Below, in pieces: positions 9,407 through 19,337 of a DNA stretch of 64,000 nucleotides; the first letter of the stretch is position 1, and every line of letters starts with the position of its first letter. A program made the position numbers and the translations under genes. The stretch is from contig NZ_CP072425.1 of the NCBI RefSeq assembly GCF_017742995.1, positions 2,542,001 to 2,606,000 of the forward strand, in the 5' to 3' direction. Below the pieces are notes generated by a model. That model ran no database searches. It worked only from the letters and a program-made list of their open reading frames with translations, and was not told the origin of the DNA. The DNA is from Pseudoalteromonas viridis (GTDB taxonomy: Bacteria > Pseudomonadota > Gammaproteobacteria > Enterobacterales > Alteromonadaceae).

Positions 9407-10099
9407 ATGAGCAATTTAATTGAACTACTACAGCGCCAGGATCTGGTATGGCAGGGCACCGGGCTTGCAGAGCGCCAGCAGCAAGGCGCATTGACCACAA
9501 CGGGATTCGCTGAATTAGACAAACACCTGCAAGGCGGTTTTCCTGCCGTGGGGGTGGTCGACTTGCATACCGATCTGGGGATCGGCGAGCTAAGACTGTT
9601 ATTGCCGAGCCTGATGCGGCAAAGCGGCCTGACGGCAGTGATTTCGCCGCCGGCACGGCTAAACGCCGATGCTTTACAGCGTACAGGCATGGATACCAGT
9701 AAACTGCTGGAGATCACACCTGAATGCCCACAGGAAGCGCTGTGGGCTGCTGAGCAGTGTCTGAAAAGCGGTGCCTGTAACAGTGTGTTGCTCTGGCATG
9801 GTGCGTTACAGGTTCATCAGGTTAAGCGCTTGCAACTGGCGGCTCAGACAGGCGAAGCGTGTTTGTACTTGTTGCGCCATGCCCATCATGCTCAGGGCAC
9901 CTTGCCGGTTTCTTTAAGCCTGGGGCTTAGCCCACATGCGCGTGGCCTGAATGTCACCGTTAAAAAGCGTAAAGGCGGCTGGGCGCAGGCTCAGTTTGCA
10001 TTAGATTTGTCATCGCGCTGGCCGGAACTGACCGAACACTTCCACACTCAGAGCAAAGAGATGCCACAAGCCGCGCGGCAATACCGTACAGGCAGGTAG
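9407..10099 (+). CDS. imuA: ImuA, RecA-like accessory factor of the mutasome
   Basis: First gene of the SOS mutagenesis cassette. ATG at 9407 follows TTGAGG with proper spacing; a TTG start at 9395 lacks a ribosome site. The 230-residue protein has the RecA/SulA-like layout: the TTGFAELDKHLQGGFPAVGVVDLH stretch is the counterpart of the RecA ATP-binding entry, with a degenerate Walker A region. ImuA acts with ImuB and DnaE2 in damage-induced mutagenesis. It directly follows a LexA box and lies 5 bases before imuB. Confidence 0.88.
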   Translation: MSNLIELLQRQDLVWQGTGLAERQQQGALTTTGFAELDKHLQGGFPAVGVVDLHTDLGIGELRLLLPSLMRQSGLTAVISPPARLNADALQRTGMDTSKLLEITPECPQEALWAAEQCLKSGACNSVLLWHGALQVHQVKRLQLAAQTGEACLYLLRHAHHAQGTLPVSLSLGLSPHARGLNVTVKKRKGGWAQAQFALDLSSRWPELTEHFHTQSKEMPQAARQYRTGR

Positions 10100-10104
10100 T
10101 TACA

Positions 10105-11607
10105 GTGACTTTGTGGTTGTATTTACACTTTCCAGCTATTCAGCTCGATAAACTGAAAATGGCTGCACAGGTACAAACCCCCGATGGAGCGCAACCTGGC
10201 GATGACCTCAGCGCATTGTCCCGGCCCTGCATTATTGTCGGAGGCCATGATAACCGAGTGATGCAGCTGGATCAGGCTGCCGCGCAGGCTGGTATTAAGA
10301 TCGGCATGGGGCTGGCAGGTGCCGCTGCGCGCAGCCGCGAGTTGCTCGTACATCCCTATGATGAAGCTGATGAAAAGCGCACGATACGTGAAATTGCACA
10401 GTGGCTGTATTTGATCACTGCTGATATTGCTTTGTTTGCCCCTCAGGGACTATTGCTGAAGGTCAGCGGTATGCTGGCCATGTATCGGGATTTGTCTCAT
10501 TATTTGAACACACTGCACGCGCACCTGGATACGCAGTCATTCAGCTATCGCTTTGCCTGTGGCTACTCTCCGGAGGCGGCCCGGCTGCTGGCAGAGCACC
10601 ATGGTGCCTTAGTGAGTCAGGATCCTAAAGTGCTTGAAAGCGCCTTGCTGGGCTTGCCTTTAACGGCCTTGTCGCTGCCAGCCAAAGCGCTTGAACGATT
10701 ACGCAGGGTTGGCTTTAAGACGGTGGCCGATCTGTTTGCTTTGCCTTTGGTGGAGCTGGGTAAACGCTTTGATTGCGAGCTGGTGCAGTATGTGTCCCGG
10801 TTGCGCGGCAAGGTGCCTCATCCGGTGACCTTTTATCAGAGCGAGCCGGAATTTGAGCGCCACCTTCCTTTGCTATACGAGATAGAAAACCTCGACTGGT
10901 TAAACAAGCCTTTGCTCAAACTATTGGTGCAGCAGGAGCAATTTCTGCGCTTGCGCAATCGCCATGCGACACAACTCACGCTGACCTTGCATCAGCGGGA
11001 TGCCGAGCCGCTGGTGTTAAGCATTGGCCGGGGAGAGGGCACAGACAGGGCCGACCTCTGGCTGACCTTGTGCGACCTCAAACTAAGTACAGTGACACTG
11101 AGTGGCCCGGTACAGGCGATAGGGCTGAAAGTAGCTCAGATGTGTCAACCCGATGAACTGATGACAGACTTATTCGCCGAGCGACGAGGCACCATGACGC
11201 CTGCCGGTCTGGTTGCGGTGCTGCAGGCCAGGTTAGGAGAGCAGGCTGTACAGGGCGTGAAAGCCTGTGACGATCTGCGTCCTGAGCGGGCCAGCGCATA
11301 TTGCACACCACTGAGTGTGTCGGGGACACCATTGGCGGGGACTCCTTTTTCGGGGACACCTTTGTCGGATGATATGATGGCATCGTCTGCAATGGGCTAC
11401 CTTCGGCCTGCCTTTTTGCTACCAACTATTCAGCCCTTACAGCACAAAGTGACAGTGCACCTGGGGCCTGAGCGGATCTGCACTGGCTGGTGGGATGCCC
11501 ATGGGATTGAGCGCGACTATTTTGTTGCGCAGGATCAACAGGGGCGCTGGTTATGGGTATTCAGAGACCGCCAGCAGCGCTGGTTTTGTCATGGGGTTTT
11601 TAGCTGA
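10105..11607 (+). CDS. imuB: ImuB, catalytically dead Y-family polymerase subunit
   Basis: GTG start, 500 residues. ImuB is the adapter that links DnaE2 to the beta clamp and ImuA. The fold is Y-family (palm/fingers to about 230, then little-finger-like region), but the acidic metal ligands are missing: the N-terminus reads LYLHFPAIQLD where an active enzyme has Asp, and the later Ser-x-Asp-Glu site reads LLLKVSG. This loss is normal for ImuB. The C-terminal part holds a small in-frame tandem repeat (SGTPLAGTPFSGTPL, 11321-11365). Overlaps dnaE2 by one base (TGATGG), so translation is coupled. Confidence 0.92.
   Translation: MTLWLYLHFPAIQLDKLKMAAQVQTPDGAQPGDDLSALSRPCIIVGGHDNRVMQLDQAAAQAGIKIGMGLAGAAARSRELLVHPYDEADEKRTIREIAQWLYLITADIALFAPQGLLLKVSGMLAMYRDLSHYLNTLHAHLDTQSFSYRFACGYSPEAARLLAEHHGALVSQDPKVLESALLGLPLTALSLPAKALERLRRVGFKTVADLFALPLVELGKRFDCELVQYVSRLRGKVPHPVTFYQSEPEFERHLPLLYEIENLDWLNKPLLKLLVQQEQFLRLRNRHATQLTLTLHQRDAEPLVLSIGRGEGTDRADLWLTLCDLKLSTVTLSGPVQAIGLKVAQMCQPDELMTDLFAERRGTMTPAGLVAVLQARLGEQAVQGVKACDDLRPERASAYCTPLSVSGTPLAGTPFSGTPLSDDMMASSAMGYLRPAFLLPTIQPLQHKVTVHLGPERICTGWWDAHGIERDYFVAQDQQGRWLWVFRDRQQRWFCHGVFS
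11321..11365 (+). repeat. Three 15-base tandem repeats inside imuB
   Basis: Three copies starting CGGGGACACC, CGGGGACTCC and CGGGGACACC with a period of 15 bases, encoding GTPL/GTPF/GTPL units in a probably flexible linker. The period keeps the frame, so copy number could vary without breaking the gene. Confidence 0.75.
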
Positions 11608-14600
11608 TGGCAGTGCATAAGTCGTCCATGTTTACGCTGCCAGCTGCGCACTTGGCGGCAGAGCAATCGGCGAGCCAGGGCAAAGGTGAGCCGCCGGGAG
11701 ACACTCAGCGCCCGGGTTATGCGGAGCTGTTTTGTCAGACTAACTTCTCGTTCTTACAGGGGGCATCCCGGCCAGAAGAGCTGGTGCGACAGGCCGATTT
11801 CCTCGCTTACACTGCATTGGCGATCACCGATGAGTGCTCGCTGGCAGGCGTGGTCCGGGCACATACGCTGATTAAAAACCAACAGCTGGACTTACAACTG
11901 ATAGTGGGCAGCCTGATGCGCTTTGAAGCCCTTGAAGTGGTGCTACTTTGCCCGGATAAAGCCGCCTACAGTGAGTTATGCCGGGTGATCACCAATGCCC
12001 GGCGGCGGGCTGAAAAAGGCCACTATCAATTAGCCGAATGGGATTTACTTTCATTGCGCCACTGCCTGCTCATTTGGTTACCGCAAGGCTGCGAGCAGGA
12101 TGCGCACTGGGGTGCCTGGCTGATGCGCCATCATCAGGGCCGCAGCTGGGTTGGCATTCAGCGTCATCTGGTAAATCAGGAGCAGCGTTTTATCGCCCAC
12201 TGCGAAGCACTGGCTGCCCGTTATCAGTTGCCTGTTACTGCTTGTGGCGGGGTGCTAATGCATCACAGTGAACGGCTCAGGTTACAACATACACTGACGG
12301 CCATTCGCCTTAATCAGCCGATTGAGCAGGTGAAAGGGGCGCTGCTGGTAAACGCTGAGCGGGCCCTGCGCAGCCGCGATAAGCTTGGCAAGTTGTTTAA
12401 GGCCCCCTGGCTGGCAGAGTCTTTACGTATTGCCAGGCGCTGCACATTTGATCTCGACTCACTGCGTTATCAGTATCCGGCAGAGCTGGTTCCTGAGGGG
12501 AAAACCGCGATGCAGCATTTGCGCGCTCTGGTACAGGCCGGTCAGCAGCGGCGCTTTCCTCAGGGGGTACCTGCTGAAATTGCCCAGATAATAGATAAAG
12601 AGCTGGCATTGATTGAGGAGTTAGACTATCCCTACTTTTTCCTCACCATTCATGATCTGGTGTGCTTTGCTCGCAGTAAAGGCATTTTGTATCAGGGACG
12701 TGGCTCGGCGGCTAATTCAGTGGTGTGTTACTGTCTGGAAATTACGGCAGTAGATCCTTGCCAGGTGTCGGTATTGTTCGAGCGCTTTATCAGTAAGGAG
12801 CGTAATGAGCCACCGGACATAGATGTCGATTTTGAACACGAAAGACGCGAAGAAGTGATCCAGTACATCTATCACAAATATGGTCGTAAGCGTGCCGCAC
12901 TGGCTGCAACGGTGATCAGCTATCGTTTTAAAAGTGCGCTCAGGGATGTGGGCAAGGCGCTGGGCATTGAGGCCACTCAGCTGGATTACTTTATTCGCAA
13001 CGTGAATCGCCGCGACCGGGGGCAAAACTGGCAAACTCAACTGGCAGAGCTGGGCTTGCAGAGCGAGTCGCACAAAGGACAGCAGCTTATTTCCCTGGTT
13101 GAAGAAATCATGGGCTTTCCCCGCCATCTTTCTCAGCATGTGGGCGGCTTTGTGATCTCGGCAGGCCCGTTGCATGATCTGGTCCCCGTCGAAAATGCCG
13201 CGATGGCGGAGCGTACGGTGATCCAGTGGGATAAGGACGACCTGGAAAGCCTCAGGCTACTCAAAGTGGATGTCCTGGCACTGGGGATGCTCAGCGCTAT
13301 CCGCAAAACATTTGCGCTGATTGCCCGGCACACATCAAGACAGCTGGACCTGGCCGAGTTAACCCGCATGGGTGATGACCCTCAGGTATACAAAATGCTT
13401 CAGCGCGCAGATACCGTCGGCGTGTTTCAAATTGAATCGCGGGCACAAATGAGCATGTTACCGCGGCTAAAACCGGCCTGTTATTACGATTTGGTGATCC
13501 AGATAGCCATTGTCAGGCCCGGGCCCATTCAGGGGGATATGGTGCACCCCTTTTTAAAACGCCGTAATGGTGAGGAAGCCATTACTTATCCTTCCGAGGA
13601 GGTCAAGTCGGTCTTGTCGCGCACTATGGGCGTGCCTATTTTTCAGGAGCAGGTGATCAAACTGGCGATGGTCGCGGCTGGTTTTTCCGGTGGAGAGGCA
13701 GATCAGCTGCGCCGGGCAATGGCGTCGTGGAAAAAAAGCGGCGAGCTGATGCAGTTTAAAGAAAAGCTGATCAATGGTATGCAACAGCGCGGTTATGAAG
13801 TGAGTTTTGCTGAGCGTATTTTTGAGCAGATCTGTGGCTTTGGCGAATATGGATTCCCGGAAAGTCATTCAGCCTCTTTTGCTGTGCTGGCTTATGCATC
13901 AGCCTGGCTAAAATACTACTATCCGGCGATGTTTTATACCGCCTTGCTTAATAGCCTGCCAATGGGGTTTTACAGCGCCTCTCAACTGATCCAGGACGCC
14001 AGGCGCCATCAGATAGAGGTGCTGCCGGTGTGTGTTAATGCCTCTGAGTACGACCATCATATTTGTCAGCAGCAGGGTAAGTTTGCAATTCGCCTGGGCC
14101 TGCGCCTGGTTAAAGGGCTACAGCGTCACAGTGCAGAGCAGCTACTGGCTGCCCGGCCAGACACTGGTTTTTCTGATATGTCAGCGTTACAGCGTCTCGG
14201 ACTGCCTGCTAATACATTGGAAAGCCTGGCATCGGCCAATGCGCTTAAAACGTTGCAGGGCGATCGCTACGCCGCGCGCTGGGCGCTGATGGATAAGGAA
14301 CACACTTTGCCTTTGTTTGCCGGGCACTCAGTTGCAGAGCCGGCATCTTGTGTGTTCCAGCCGGATGACATGGACGACCTGGTAGAAGACTATGCTGCGC
14401 TGGGCCTCACATTGGGTCAGCACCCAGTCACCTTGCTCGACAAGGCCGGTAAACTGGGGCGTTTTACGCGTATGGCGCAGCTCAGTGCCTGTCGACATAA
14501 ATCTCTGGTGACGGTTGTGGGCATTGTAACTGGCAAGCAGGCACCCGGAACCGCAGGTGGCGTGACCTTTTTTACGCTTGAAGATGATACGGGTAATATC

Positions 14601-14783
14601 AATGTGGTGGTATGGGCAGGAACGGCACGGGTACAAAAACAGGCTTACCTCAGTGCCAAACTACTGGAAGTAAAAGGGGTTGTTGAAAAAGAGGGGGAGG
14701 TGATCCATGTTATTGCTGGTCGGTTGATTGACCGCAGCGAGATACTGGGCACGCTACACAGCAAGTCACGAGATTTTCATTGA
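11607..14783 (+). CDS. dnaE2: Error-prone DNA polymerase III alpha subunit DnaE2 (ImuC)
   Basis: C-family polymerase for damage-induced translesion synthesis, 1058 residues, the usual DnaE2 length. The PHP domain begins YAELFCQTNFSFLQGASRPEELV (about 32-55). The palm carries PDIDVDFEHERR with the catalytic Asp pair and a downstream IVRPGPIQG; HhH and an OB-type domain (TVVGIVTGKQAPGTAGGVTFFTLED) follow, and it ends with the family's conserved SRDFH. It ends the LexA-regulated imuA-imuB-dnaE2 operon. No lesions seen. The first 25 or so residues are extra compared with core homologs, so a later start cannot be ruled out. Confidence 0.96.
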   Translation: MAVHKSSMFTLPAAHLAAEQSASQGKGEPPGDTQRPGYAELFCQTNFSFLQGASRPEELVRQADFLAYTALAITDECSLAGVVRAHTLIKNQQLDLQLIVGSLMRFEALEVVLLCPDKAAYSELCRVITNARRRAEKGHYQLAEWDLLSLRHCLLIWLPQGCEQDAHWGAWLMRHHQGRSWVGIQRHLVNQEQRFIAHCEALAARYQLPVTACGGVLMHHSERLRLQHTLTAIRLNQPIEQVKGALLVNAERALRSRDKLGKLFKAPWLAESLRIARRCTFDLDSLRYQYPAELVPEGKTAMQHLRALVQAGQQRRFPQGVPAEIAQIIDKELALIEELDYPYFFLTIHDLVCFARSKGILYQGRGSAANSVVCYCLEITAVDPCQVSVLFERFISKERNEPPDIDVDFEHERREEVIQYIYHKYGRKRAALAATVISYRFKSALRDVGKALGIEATQLDYFIRNVNRRDRGQNWQTQLAELGLQSESHKGQQLISLVEEIMGFPRHLSQHVGGFVISAGPLHDLVPVENAAMAERTVIQWDKDDLESLRLLKVDVLALGMLSAIRKTFALIARHTSRQLDLAELTRMGDDPQVYKMLQRADTVGVFQIESRAQMSMLPRLKPACYYDLVIQIAIVRPGPIQGDMVHPFLKRRNGEEAITYPSEEVKSVLSRTMGVPIFQEQVIKLAMVAAGFSGGEADQLRRAMASWKKSGELMQFKEKLINGMQQRGYEVSFAERIFEQICGFGEYGFPESHSASFAVLAYASAWLKYYYPAMFYTALLNSLPMGFYSASQLIQDARRHQIEVLPVCVNASEYDHHICQQQGKFAIRLGLRLVKGLQRHSAEQLLAARPDTGFSDMSALQRLGLPANTLESLASANALKTLQGDRYAARWALMDKEHTLPLFAGHSVAEPASCVFQPDDMDDLVEDYAALGLTLGQHPVTLLDKAGKLGRFTRMAQLSACRHKSLVTVVGIVTGKQAPGTAGGVTFFTLEDDTGNINVVVWAGTARVQKQAYLSAKLLEVKGVVEKEGEVIHVIAGRLIDRSEILGTLHSKSRDFH

Positions 14784-14813
14784 GGCAAAAAGTGAGTCAA
14801 AGCAGCGTGGAAA

Positions 14814-14841
14814 TCAGGCACAGCAAGGGCGCTGTGCCTGA
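14814..14841. terminator. Hairpin between convergent dnaE2 and chemoreceptor genes
   Basis: Perfect 11-base arms TCAGGCACAGC / GCTGTGCCTGA with a six-base loop. No clear T-run on either side, so it may stabilise transcript ends rather than terminate by itself. Confidence 0.55.
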
Positions 14842-14853
14842 CTATAGAATAGG

Positions 14854-16866
14854 CTAAGATCTGAGCCTGAACTTGCGCACTAGCTGAGCCAGCTGCTCAG
14901 CCTGTTTATTCAGCTCCTGTGCTGACAACGCGGCAACCTGGGTATCCTGTAAGGAACTCTGGCTGGATTGCTCTATTTTAGAGATGTCCTGCGCCATTTC
15001 ACCGGCAACCACTGATTGTTCCTCAGTTGCTGTGGCAATCGACTGGATCATGGCGGCAATTTCTGACGCACCGCGTACAATATCATCCAGCTGGGCACCT
15101 GCAGCTTCTGCCATAGAAACGCTCTGATCAACCTGAGACACGCTGTTTTGCATTGAACTGACGGCATGTTCGGTCTGAGACTGGATTGACTGCACCGTAG
15201 AGACCACTTCCTCAGTGGCTTTTGAGGTGCGTTCCGCCAGCGTTCTGACTTCATCGGCAACCACCGCAAAACCACGCCCCTGTTCACCAGCTCGGGCAGC
15301 TTCAATAGCAGCGTTTAATGCAAGCAGGTTAGTTTGCTCAGCAATGCTGCCAATCACGCCAATCACATTACCGATTTGGCTACTCAGCTCACCCAGGTGG
15401 GTCACGTTTTCAGCGGTTTTTTGTACGTTCTGCGAAGCGGTTTTGATCTTACTAACGGTCTGCCCAACGGTATCTCCACCTCCGGACGCCAGTATACGTG
15501 CTTGATCGGCATGGCTGGCTGCAACCTGACTTTGCGACGCCACTTCAGAAACTGTGGCGCTCATCTCCTCAATGGCCGTGGCAACCTGAGTTGACTGGTC
15601 GGCCGACGAGCGGCTGCGCGAGGCGATTTGATCATTGGCCTCGGCAATGTCGTGGCTTGAAGTGCGAACATCATCCACCACCTTTGCAATGGCGTGCAGC
15701 AACTCGTTCAAAGAGCGGGCCATTTTATTGGTGGCCTCGGCCAGCCCGTCAATCTCGTCCTGTCCCTTATGGGCAATGTCTTTGTCCGAGATATCTCCGG
15801 CACTGATCCGCTCTGCGACGCCAAGCACCTGATTAAGCCGCAACACAATTGAACTACTGATCAGGTAGGCAATAACCATACCCAGTACGGCAGCAATCAG
15901 AGTGATCACTATGATCACAATCGAGATGGCGCTCAGACCCTCTACGAGTAAGGCAAGGGCGCTAGAGGCATCGTCAATTTCTTCCTGGGCAGAGACATCC
16001 AGGATCTTCGCCACATCCTGAATATGCTTTTTGTTCAGCTCATTGAGCGTGCTCGTTGCTTGCTTGTAAGCCTGAGGGTCATAACTTTTGAATACCGTTG
16101 CCGCTTCATCCTGGATGGTTTTGTACATCCGCTTTATCGTCGCAATATCCTGCAATTCATTGGGCTTTTGCTCCAGTGGAATAAGCAAATTTAAATATTC
16201 CTCAAAGCTGGCAGCATCATCGTTAAAGTCGGCTTCGGCATTGGCGTTACCCGTGGTGTGAGAGGTAATTGCAGCCATCATATCGCCGGCTTCATCAACC
16301 AGCTCCAGATAATAGCGCACACCCGGCAGGTTATCGTTAAGCGACTCCTGTAAATCCGTCGATTGCATAGCATCGTTAAATTCCTGCTCTTTGAGCTTAT
16401 CGAGCAGGGCTTCTAATTGTTCTCCGGTGGTCGACTCCAGGCGGTCAACCCGGGTTTTTATGCGCTGATAAGCATCGGGATCATAGCGCCCAAACACATC
16501 CTGATTTACCCGCTGGTGGTATGTGGTAATGCTCTTGAGGATATGGGCCATTTTTTCCCGGTCGGCCTGTTTGGCAGACTCATAGCGGTACAATTCAGTA
16601 TGTACTTCTTTGAACTTTCGAAAGACCTCATTGAATACGGATTTTTTGCTGGTATCGCCATTCATATACTCGAGCGCGGCACTTTTGAGCTGATGCTCGG
16701 TGTCCAGTAACCGGCTGTAAAGGATCATGCCGGGTAAGTCGTCCCCAGTGACTTCCTGTGCCCGAGCAGTTTCTGTTGAGACCTTAAACCAAACCAAAGT
16801 ACTGGACATCACCATCAGTACAATTAAAACACCGAAGGCTGAGTAGAGCTTATTACTGAGTTTCAT
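14854..16866 (-). CDS. Methyl-accepting chemotaxis protein with helical sensor
   Basis: ATG at 16866 ([14 protein letters not shown]) is preferred over a start 11 codons upstream because the membrane helix begins directly. 670 residues: membrane helix about 7-29, a periplasmic all-helical region of about 260 residues, of the size and style of HBM or tandem four-helix-bundle sensors, second membrane helix (about 318-342), HAMP, and a signalling coiled coil with [19 protein letters not shown] and [18 protein letters not shown]. No CheR-binding tail. Ligand unknown; HBM relatives bind organic acids. A weak sigma28-like promoter lies about 50 bases upstream. Confidence 0.92.
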   Translation of the reverse strand: MKLSNKLYSAFGVLIVLMVMSSTLVWFKVSTETARAQEVTGDDLPGMILYSRLLDTEHQLKSAALEYMNGDTSKKSVFNEVFRKFKEVHTELYRYESAKQADREKMAHILKSITTYHQRVNQDVFGRYDPDAYQRIKTRVDRLESTTGEQLEALLDKLKEQEFNDAMQSTDLQESLNDNLPGVRYYLELVDEAGDMMAAITSHTTGNANAEADFNDDAASFEEYLNLLIPLEQKPNELQDIATIKRMYKTIQDEAATVFKSYDPQAYKQATSTLNELNKKHIQDVAKILDVSAQEEIDDASSALALLVEGLSAISIVIIVITLIAAVLGMVIAYLISSSIVLRLNQVLGVAERISAGDISDKDIAHKGQDEIDGLAEATNKMARSLNELLHAIAKVVDDVRTSSHDIAEANDQIASRSRSSADQSTQVATAIEEMSATVSEVASQSQVAASHADQARILASGGGDTVGQTVSKIKTASQNVQKTAENVTHLGELSSQIGNVIGVIGSIAEQTNLLALNAAIEAARAGEQGRGFAVVADEVRTLAERTSKATEEVVSTVQSIQSQTEHAVSSMQNSVSQVDQSVSMAEAAGAQLDDIVRGASEIAAMIQSIATATEEQSVVAGEMAQDISKIEQSSQSSLQDTQVAALSAQELNKQAEQLAQLVRKFRLRS

Positions 16867-16917
16867 AGGATCACCAAGTTTGAAAGAGGCGTCATCCATG
16901 GCGTACTTTTCATTGTG

Positions 16918-16944
16918 TTATCGTTCATAATTAAAGTCGTTAAA
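16918..16944 (-). promoter_or_regulatory. Possible sigma28 (flagellar) promoter of the chemoreceptor gene
   Basis: On the minus strand the -10 region reads AACGATAA against the consensus GCCGATAA, with a weak TTTA/TTAA element about 15 bases before it. The position, about 50 bases ahead of the start, is right for a chemotaxis gene. The -35 match is poor. Confidence 0.3.
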
Positions 16945-17808
16945 TGCTAAAAGGGGCAAATTTTATCTTGTGTATAGCGAAAAATTGGCACTAGCACGAT
17001 AGTTATCCAGGCTTGATGTACGTACCTCTAGATCGTTCCAAATATTCAGTTAACGTGTAGCATCCGATTACTCTGGCTTACTCTAGTAAGATATGCGTTT
17101 AGGTAATACTGAGGTTTCGGGTAAGTGCATAGAAGAGTCTGGATTAACTTATGCCTATGTTTTTGTGAGTATATCTTTTTGAGTTATGAGATATTTAATT
17201 TGAGGAATTAAATATTTCATGTCGAGGCTGGTTGTCGATAGATTTTTTATAATATGGGCTGTCTTTTTCGGCACAGTCAGGCATGGCTGCTTAGCTACAG
17301 AACCAAGCAGGCCCAGCAGCTGGCTTTACTTCAAATTTATAGATAATTTGACGGTGGCCATCACAGTGGATGCGCTTTCCTGTCGAGGTAATCACAGCTC
17401 TAAGTGCTGTATTTAAGCACTCGCTCACCGTTTTAGATTTCTATGCAATTTACACTTGTATGATTTTTAGATACTCTTTCCTTCGTTTTTGGACAGTGTC
17501 GCTTTTTGCCCTGCGAGCCATGTCCAGCAGACAATTGATGCAAGGAAATGCAATAAAGTATCTGATTTTAAAAACAAAATCTGTGTCCTACCTTATTTGT
17601 ATCCCTGTTTAGCTACTATCATATTTGATATAGAAGCTTGGTGATATTTGCATGATGGGGTTGTGTGGTTATACGGTGATCCTCATTCAAACACGCTGGA
17701 CTGACTGCTCCACAGTACCATCAACATACTCGTTACAGCAGAACGAAATTAACTTAAATTGGTGTCAGTTAAACTGACACCGTACTCTCTTTATAAGGAA
17801 ATGTAATA
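16945..17808. other. Long stretch without a supported gene
   Basis: Two short plus-strand frames occur (17219-17416, 65 codons, with a hydrophobic N-terminus; 17370-17612, 80 codons). They overlap, and neither has a convincing family pattern, though GAGGA lies 11 bases before the first. They could be the remains of a small exported-protein gene. The right end holds the palindrome at 17761 and the ribosome site of the next gene. Confidence 0.4.
17761..17781. promoter_or_regulatory. Perfect palindrome in the leader of the secreted-protein gene
   Basis: Ten-base arms GGTGTCAGTT and AACTGACACC with a single central A, 27 bases before the ATG at 17809 and just ahead of its ribosome site. It could be an operator for a dimeric repressor, or an RNA hairpin (GGTGTCAG-TTAAA-CTGACACC) near the ribosome site. 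No T-run follows, so it is not a standard terminator. Confidence 0.5.
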
Positions 17809-18540
17809 ATGAAACGAACGTCTTATGGGTTAACCGCACTAAGTACATGTGCAGTATTACTGGTATCTACAGCCAATGCCGCTCCCCAACTTGATAGAGC
17901 CATTTTTGAATACAATGCGGGTTTACTTATACAGGAGGAGTTTAATCTGTTTGCAGATGGTAATGTTTCTGATCCTGACTATCCTAACAGCACATTGAGA
18001 ATTCAACTCAATTCGGCAAAGTCCTATGAGCAAATCGGTTTTTACGACCAGATGAACACGACTTATGGTCAGGCCGTTGCTTACAACACGCTGGACAGGC
18101 GCTGGCTTAAGTTTAAGGGCAAGCTGTTGTATTTTTCAGGCGAGTCAGATGGCAGCCGTAAAGTAGATGTGATCCGATTTCGGGTGATCAACCCTGCCAA
18201 CGAAGCGTCCCCGTGGGCGGAGGTAAGGGTGAGCCTGGATCATGCCTTTGATATTGATTATGACGTTTACCCAAGTGATGATACAGCGCAAACATCACGT
18301 AATCAGCCCGTAGAAATATTTGTTAAAGCCAACGATGTGGACGTGCCTTATTATTACGGCGTTGAGATATTTAGCCGCCCTCAACATGGCTCAGTATCTG
18401 TTAATAGCGACTACTCAGTAACTTACACACCTGCTGCCGGATATACAGGTCAGGACTCGTTCCAATACCGTATTAAGGGCAACAACTTATATGACGTTAC
18501 CAGCGCTGTTGCTACTGTATCTGTACAAGTAGCACAGTAG
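17809..18540 (+). CDS. Secreted protein with C-terminal Ig-like (cadherin-type tandem) domain
   Basis: 243 residues. A clean signal peptide (MKRTSYGLTALSTCAVLLVSTANA, cut before APQ) is followed by a region of about 130 residues that I do not recognise, then a bacterial Ig-like module (about 150-243) with the typical end TYTPAAGYTGQDSFQYRI...VSVQV seen in Big/VCBS-type adhesion repeats. Good ribosome site (TAAGGAA). It stands alone between a palindromic leader and a terminator hairpin. Role unknown; an extracellular or periplasmic binding function is likely. Confidence 0.8.
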   Translation: MKRTSYGLTALSTCAVLLVSTANAAPQLDRAIFEYNAGLLIQEEFNLFADGNVSDPDYPNSTLRIQLNSAKSYEQIGFYDQMNTTYGQAVAYNTLDRRWLKFKGKLLYFSGESDGSRKVDVIRFRVINPANEASPWAEVRVSLDHAFDIDYDVYPSDDTAQTSRNQPVEIFVKANDVDVPYYYGVEIFSRPQHGSVSVNSDYSVTYTPAAGYTGQDSFQYRIKGNNLYDVTSAVATVSVQVAQ

Positions 18541-18865
18541 GTTGGCCCAGTAGCCAGCGACCGATATTGTCAGTTGCTGGCATTGTTTTGAGTAGCATAT
18601 ACGGCACTATATTGAGCCATAGCAAATGCTTTGATTGCTGGTGCAATGGGAAAATCAGGGCAAAGTAATTTATATGCCATTTGCCTCTCTTTCACGTGTG
18701 GCTGCTGATATGTGAGTTGTTGTAACAATGGCTTCATTGTATATGCTATCGGCATTTAAACCCGCAAGTCACACTCAAAATTAAAATAGGGTGTAGCGCC
18801 GCCATTGGCTCAACTGGTCAGATGTGTTAGGGTTGGGTGTTATTTCATTCAACAGGTTAAGCGTT
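18541..18865. other. Intergenic region after the Ig-like protein gene
   Basis: Holds the terminator at 18553. A minus-strand frame of 61 codons (18570-18755) shows no family pattern and overlaps that hairpin. Nothing else is seen apart from the promoter region of the following thioesterase gene. Confidence 0.5.
18553..18590 (+). terminator. Intrinsic terminator of the Ig-like protein gene
   Basis: GCCAGCGAC pairs with GTTGCTGGC (one G-U) over an 11-base loop, followed by ATTGTTTTG. It starts 13 bases after the stop codon. Confidence 0.6.
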
Positions 18866-19333
18866 ATGGCAACACCCTTATTAAAAACCTACAAGAAGTT
18901 TAAATGGTTGCCCTTTGGCAACTGGCTATTCAGCAAGGCGGTCTGTAAGCGAGCGCCTTATTTTGGCACCATCAAGCCTAAGATCACTCACCTCAGTGAG
19001 GGGCGGATCACGGCGCAAATGCCCAATAGAAAAGCGGTGCACAACCATATTGGTACTGTGCATGCGATTGCGCAGTGTAACCTTGCGGAGTTGTGCGCAG
19101 GGGTGGTGACCGATGCCAGTATTCCGTCTAAAACGCATCGCTGGATCCCTAAAGGGATGACGGTGCAGTATCTGAAAAAAGCCGATACCGATTTACGGGC
19201 AGAGGCGACGATTTCACTCCCACGCCAGTGGCAGGATAAAGAAGAACTGATAGTGCCGGTTGAGGTGTTCAACAGTGACGGGGTGAAGGTGTTTCATGCC
19301 GATGTCACTATGTATGTTTCAGCGAAGAAGTAG
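18866..19333 (+). CDS. DUF4442 hotdog-fold protein, probable acyl-CoA thioesterase
   Basis: 155 residues from the ATG at 18866 (MATPLLKTYKKF); the frame is open 14 codons further, but this start matches the usual beginning of the family. The pattern KRAPYFGTIKPKI, MPNRKAVHNHIGTVHAIAQCNLAELCAG and WIPKGMTVQYLKKA is typical of DUF4442 proteins in the hotdog thioesterase superfamily. Substrate unknown. Single gene followed by a strong terminator. Confidence 0.88.
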   Translation: MATPLLKTYKKFKWLPFGNWLFSKAVCKRAPYFGTIKPKITHLSEGRITAQMPNRKAVHNHIGTVHAIAQCNLAELCAGVVTDASIPSKTHRWIPKGMTVQYLKKADTDLRAEATISLPRQWQDKEELIVPVEVFNSDGVKVFHADVTMYVSAKK

Positions 19334-19337
19334 TGTG

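Noticed and set aside
12717-13175. Antisense frame of 152 codons within dnaE2
   Set aside because: Shadow of a highly conserved polymerase region; no ribosome site or domain.
17219-17612. Two overlapping short plus-strand reading frames
   Set aside because: Different frames, no family pattern, weak ribosome site; may be decay products but not supportable as genes.
18570-18755. Minus-strand 61-codon frame
   Set aside because: Overlaps the terminator of the Ig-like protein gene and has no recognisable pattern; the internal ATG with GAGAGG spacing is too close.
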